DNA of 64,000 nt from assembly GCA_008123405.1 (NCBI GenBank), contig VSSA01000015.1:1-64000 (forward strand). The letters are read 5' to 3'. The position numbers and the translations under genes were made by a program. This document shows positions 60,613 through 64,000 of the stretch, piece by piece. The stretch is from Nocardioides sp. BGMRC 2183. Lineage in GTDB: Bacteria; Actinomycetota; Actinomycetes; Propionibacteriales; Nocardioidaceae. Position 1 is the first letter of the stretch, and the number at the start of each line of letters is the position of its first letter. Below the pieces are notes generated by a model. That model was not told the origin of the DNA, did not search any database, and saw only the letters and a list, made by a program, of their open reading frames with translations.

Positions 60613-61412
60613 TGTCGTTCCGGGGTGCCTCCGCCGACGCCGCGGCCGACCTGACCGAGAAGCTCGGACAGGTCGCCGGGGCCGACGCCGACGCCGTCGG
60701 CCGCGACCTCTACGCGTTGGCCCAGAGCCTGCGCGCGGAGGGAGCGGTCCGACGGTTCGTCACCGACCAGTCCACTCCCGCGCAGGCCCGCCAGGGTCTG
60801 GTCACCGAGGTCTTCGGGCCGAAGGTGGGCCAGGTCGCCGGTGACCTGCTGGTGGCCGCCGTCGGCCAGCGGTGGACTCGGACCCGCGACCTCGCCGACG
60901 CATTGGAGCACCTCAGCGTCGTGGCACTGGTCCGGTCCGCCTCCGACGCGGATCGTCTGGTCGACGAGCTCTTCGCGGTGCGGGGCGCGGTGAACAACCA
61001 CCCCGAGCTGCGCAACGCGCTGTCCGACCCGGCACGCTCGGCTGCCGACAAGGAGGGTCTGCTCGACGACCTGCTCGGCACCAAGGCGCTCCCGGCGACG
61101 GTGGCCCTCGCCAAGCAGGCCCTCGGTGGCAGCTACCGCACCGTGGTGGCCGCCCTCGAGGACTACGAGAAGATCGCCGCCGAGGTGCAGGGGGAGCGGG
61201 TCGCGACGGTGACCGTCGCCCGCGCGCTCTCCGAGGCCGACGAGCAGCGGCTGGCCGGGGCGTTGTCCCGCCAGTACGGCCGTCCGGTCCATCTCAATGT
61301 CGTGGTCGACCCCGCCGTGATCGGCGGACTGCGGGTCGAGATCGGCGACGACGTCATCGATGGCACCGTGCTGAGCCGCCTCGACGACGCCCGCCGCAAG
61401 ATCGCGGGCTGA
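60612..61412 (+). CDS. atpH: ATP synthase subunit delta
   Basis: A 266-residue stator protein linking F1 to subunit b. The N-terminal helical domain is [26 protein letters not shown]. The C-terminal part is typical: [55 protein letters not shown]. It has the normal unfused length; mycobacteria instead have a b-delta fusion, so this organism uses separate b and delta subunits. Confidence 0.95.
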
Positions 61413-61465
61413 CCCCGCACCCCCTGAGACTTCAAGACGTCAAGAACAAGAGAGAAGGCACTGAG

Positions 61466-63103
61466 ATGACGGAACTCTCCATCCGTCCCGACGAGATTCG
61501 CGACGCGCTCGCCAAGTACGTCGCGGACTACCAGCCCGGAGCTGCCTCCAAGGAGGAGGTCGGCACCGTTGCGGCCGCCGCGGACGGCATCGCCCGCGTC
61601 AGCGGACTGCCCTCGGCCATGGCCAACGAGCTCCTGGAGTTCGAGGACGGCACGCTCGGCCTCGCGCTGAACCTCGAGGACCGTGAGATCGGTGTCGTCA
61701 TCCTCGGTGACTTCGACAAGATCGAAGAGGGCCAGACCGTTCGTCGTACCGGCGAGATCCTCTCGGTGCCGGTCGGCGACGGCTACCTCGGTCGCGTCGT
61801 GGACCCGCTCGGCAAGCCGATCGACGGCCTCGGTGACGTCGAGACGACCGCCCGTCGCGCGCTGGAGCTGCAGGCTCCGGGCGTGATGATGCGCAAGTCG
61901 GTGCACGAGCCGCTCGCCACCGGCATCAAGGCGATCGACGCGATGACGCCGATCGGCCGTGGCCAGCGCCAGCTGATCATCGGCGACCGCGCCACCGGCA
62001 AGACCACGGTCGCGATCGACACGATCATCAACCAGAAGCAGAACTGGGAGTCGGGCGACCCGTCCAAGCAGGTCCGCTGCATCTACGTCGCGGTCGGTCA
62101 GAAGGGTTCGACCATCGCCTCGGTGCGCGGTGCCCTCGAGGAGGCCGGCGCCCTGGAGTACACCACCATCGTGGCCGCTCCTGCCTCTGACAGCGCGGGC
62201 TTCAAGTACCTCGCGCCCTACACCGGCTCGGCCATCGGTCAGCAGTGGATGTACGACGGTAAGCACGTCCTCATCGTCTTCGACGACCTGACCAAGCAGG
62301 CCGAGGCCTACCGTGCGGTGTCGCTGCTGCTGCGTCGCCCGCCGGGCCGCGAGGCATACCCGGGTGACGTCTTCTACCTGCACTCGCGTCTGCTGGAGCG
62401 TTGCGCGAAGCTCTCTGACGACCTCGGCGCGGGCTCGATGACCGGCCTGCCGATCATCGAGACGAAGGCCAACGACGTCTCGGCGTTCATCCCGACCAAC
62501 GTCATCTCGATCACCGACGGCCAGATCTTCTTGCAGTCGGACCTGTTCGCGGCCAACCAGCGTCCGGCGATCGACGTCGGTGTCTCGGTCTCCCGCGTGG
62601 GTGGTGCCGCGATGACGAAGGCGATGAAGGCGGTGACCGGCTCGCTCAAGGTCGACCTCGCGCAGTACCGCGCGATGGAGGCGTTCGCGATGTTCGCCTC
62701 CGACCTCGATGCCGCCTCGAAGCAGCAGCTGGCCCGCGGGCAGCGGCTGATGGCGCTGCTCAAGCAGCCGGCGTACTCGCCGTACCCGCTGGAGGAGATG
62801 ACCGTCTCGCTGTGGCTCGGCACCAGCGGCCGGCTCGACGCCGTGCCGACCGGTGACGTGCTGCGGTTCGAGGGCGAGTTCCTCGACTACCTGCGGCGCT
62901 CGCACGAGGGGCTGCTCTCCGCGATCCGCGAGACGCAGAAGTTCGAGGACGAGGCCGGCCTGGAGGCCGCCTACGACTCGTTCCTCGACCAGTTCGAGAC
63001 CTCCGAGGGCGACTCGATCAAGGTCGGCCACGAGGCAGAGGCCGAGGCACTCGGCGATGACGAGCTCGAGCAGGAGCAGATCGTCAAGCAGAAGCGAGGC
63101 TGA
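61466..63103 (+). CDS. atpA: ATP synthase subunit alpha
   Basis: A 545-residue non-catalytic F1 subunit. Walker A is [14 protein letters not shown], with [14 protein letters not shown] around residue 172; [16 protein letters not shown] is Walker [27 protein letters not shown] is the N-terminal barrel, and [34 protein letters not shown] is the conserved signature. Its C-terminus is acidic and ends in [15 protein letters not shown] 61466 follows AGAGAAGG. Confidence 0.97.
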   Translation: MTELSIRPDEIRDALAKYVADYQPGAASKEEVGTVAAAADGIARVSGLPSAMANELLEFEDGTLGLALNLEDREIGVVILGDFDKIEEGQTVRRTGEILSVPVGDGYLGRVVDPLGKPIDGLGDVETTARRALELQAPGVMMRKSVHEPLATGIKAIDAMTPIGRGQRQLIIGDRATGKTTVAIDTIINQKQNWESGDPSKQVRCIYVAVGQKGSTIASVRGALEEAGALEYTTIVAAPASDSAGFKYLAPYTGSAIGQQWMYDGKHVLIVFDDLTKQAEAYRAVSLLLRRPPGREAYPGDVFYLHSRLLERCAKLSDDLGAGSMTGLPIIETKANDVSAFIPTNVISITDGQIFLQSDLFAANQRPAIDVGVSVSRVGGAAMTKAMKAVTGSLKVDLAQYRAMEAFAMFASDLDAASKQQLARGQRLMALLKQPAYSPYPLEEMTVSLWLGTSGRLDAVPTGDVLRFEGEFLDYLRRSHEGLLSAIRETQKFEDEAGLEAAYDSFLDQFETSEGDSIKVGHEAEAEALGDDELEQEQIVKQKRG

Positions 63104-63104
63104 C

Positions 63105-64000
63105 GATGGCCGTATCGCTGCGTGAGTACCGCGCGCGGATCAAGTCGACGGAGTCGATGAAGAAGATCACGCGCGCCATGGAGCTCATCGCTGCGTCCCG
63201 GATCATCAAGGCGCAGCAGCGGGCGGCGGCGGCAGCGCCGTACGCCCGAGAGCTCACCCGTGCGGTGTCGGCGGTGGCGACGTTCTCGAACGTCGACCAC
63301 CCCCTGACCCGGGAGGAGGAGAACCCGAAGCGTGCCGCGGTGCTGATCATCACCAGCGACCGTGGCCTCGCGGGTGCCTACTCCTCCAGTGTGATCAAGG
63401 AGGCCGAGCGGCTCAGCGAGCGGCTGCGCGACGAGGGCAAGGAGATCGACTACTTCCTTGCCGGACGCAAGGCGGAGGCGTACTTCAAGTTCCGCTCGCG
63501 TGACTTCGTGGCCTCCTGGACCGGCTTCTCCGACCAGCCGACCTATGACAAGGCGGCCGAGATCGGCGAGGCGCTGATCAGCGCGTTCCTCAAGGAGCAG
63601 GGTGAGGAGGGCGACGTCGACGAGGTGCACGTCGTCTACACCCGGTTCCGTTCGATGCTCACCCAGGAGCCGACCGCTGTGCGGTTGCTGCCGCTGGAGG
63701 TCGTCGAGGGCGAGGAGACGCCGGACGAGGGAGAGCTGCTTCCGCTCTACGAGTTCGAGCCCTCCGCGGAGCAGGTGCTCGACGGCCTGCTCCCGCAGTA
63801 CGTCCAGAGTCGGATCTTCTTCTGCCTGCTGCAGGCGGCGGCCTCGGAGCTCGCCGCCCGTCAGAAGGCGATGAAGTCCGCGACGGACAACGCCGAGGAG
63901 CTCATCAAGAAGTTCACCCGGATCGCCAACCAGGCTCGCCAGGCTGGCATCACCCAGGAGATCAGCGAGATCGTCGGCGGCGTGAACGCACTCGCCGATG
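63105..64000 (+). CDS. atpG: ATP synthase subunit gamma (3' end cut by the window)
   Basis: The first 298 residues of the rotor subunit: [37 protein letters not shown] (N-terminal coiled coil), [20 protein letters not shown], and the C-terminal helix [38 protein letters not shown]. Only a few residues remain beyond the window edge. ATG 63105 begins 1 nt after the atpA stop. Confidence 0.95.

Overview
This is a high-GC (about 70%) actinobacterial chromosome segment. The many GTG starts, WhiB1, SigR/RsrA, PdtaS, ergothioneine genes, the multifunctional Kgd, a Ni-superoxide dismutase and ribosomal protein bL37 point to Actinobacteria. Nocardioides or a close relative (Nocardioidaceae) is my inference. 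I see no phage, transposase, plasmid function or CRISPR array. The window is core chromosome, and its unusual content lies in intergenic repeats, regulatory sites and a few odd proteins.

Layout. 0-13.6 kb: a cut-off minus-strand gene behind an SOS-like box, a GNAT acetyltransferase, a flavin reductase, an SNF2 ATPase, an HSL-type hydrolase, a membrane protein, a MITE-like element, the ergothioneine genes egtB-egtD, a TetR/MFS pair with a clear operator, a secreted HExxH metalloprotease, a DUF445 protein and an S4 protein. 13.6-21.2 kb: an FKBP, a CBS protein, a HisN-like phosphatase, rsgA, aroA, an SRAP protein, sigR-rsrA and a 24-residue ribosomal protein bL37. 21-29.6 kb: a hotdog thioesterase, an IlvG-like ThDP enzyme, a DUF2785 protein, pdtaS, whiB1, rsbW-sigF, a lysine-rich secreted protein and sodN/sodX. 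30-37.9 kb: malic enzyme, a zinc-type dehydrogenase, a DHA2 exporter, a FabR/DesT-like repressor, the desaturase reductase and the desaturase. 37.7-44.7 kb: DUF6104, kgd, a lipoprotein, an LCP protein, rnhA and an HNH lipoprotein. 44.7-64 kb: tRNA-Arg(CCG), argS, lysA-hom-thrC-thrB, rho, rpmE, prfA, prmC, sua5, wecA and the atp operon, which runs off the end inside atpG.

Two blocks resemble conserved Mycobacterium tuberculosis neighbourhoods, as I remember that genome: aroA/rsgA/SRAP/sigH-rshA/pdtaS/whiB1/desA3 (Rv3219-Rv3230c) and argS to atpG (Rv1292-Rv1309). Here both lie within 64 kb.

The genes group into redox and thiol stress control (sigR-rsrA, whiB1, ergothioneine, Ni-SOD), membrane-lipid desaturation under a FabR-like repressor, aspartate-family amino acid synthesis, translation termination and ATP synthesis. 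At least sixteen genes have a TAnnnT-like -10 box ending 6-8 nt before the start codon, so leaderless transcription looks common. The most unusual signals are: an intergenic repeat family with a 114-nt core (copies at 5.6 and 55.1 kb, the first with inverted ends and a possible 8-bp target duplication); a palindromic segment inserted in frame in the desaturase reductase; a FabR-type box overlapping the promoter of the desaturase repressor; overlapping divergent -10 boxes between aroA and the SRAP gene; a textbook SigR promoter upstream of sigR; and strong over-representation of the octamer CGTCGTAC.
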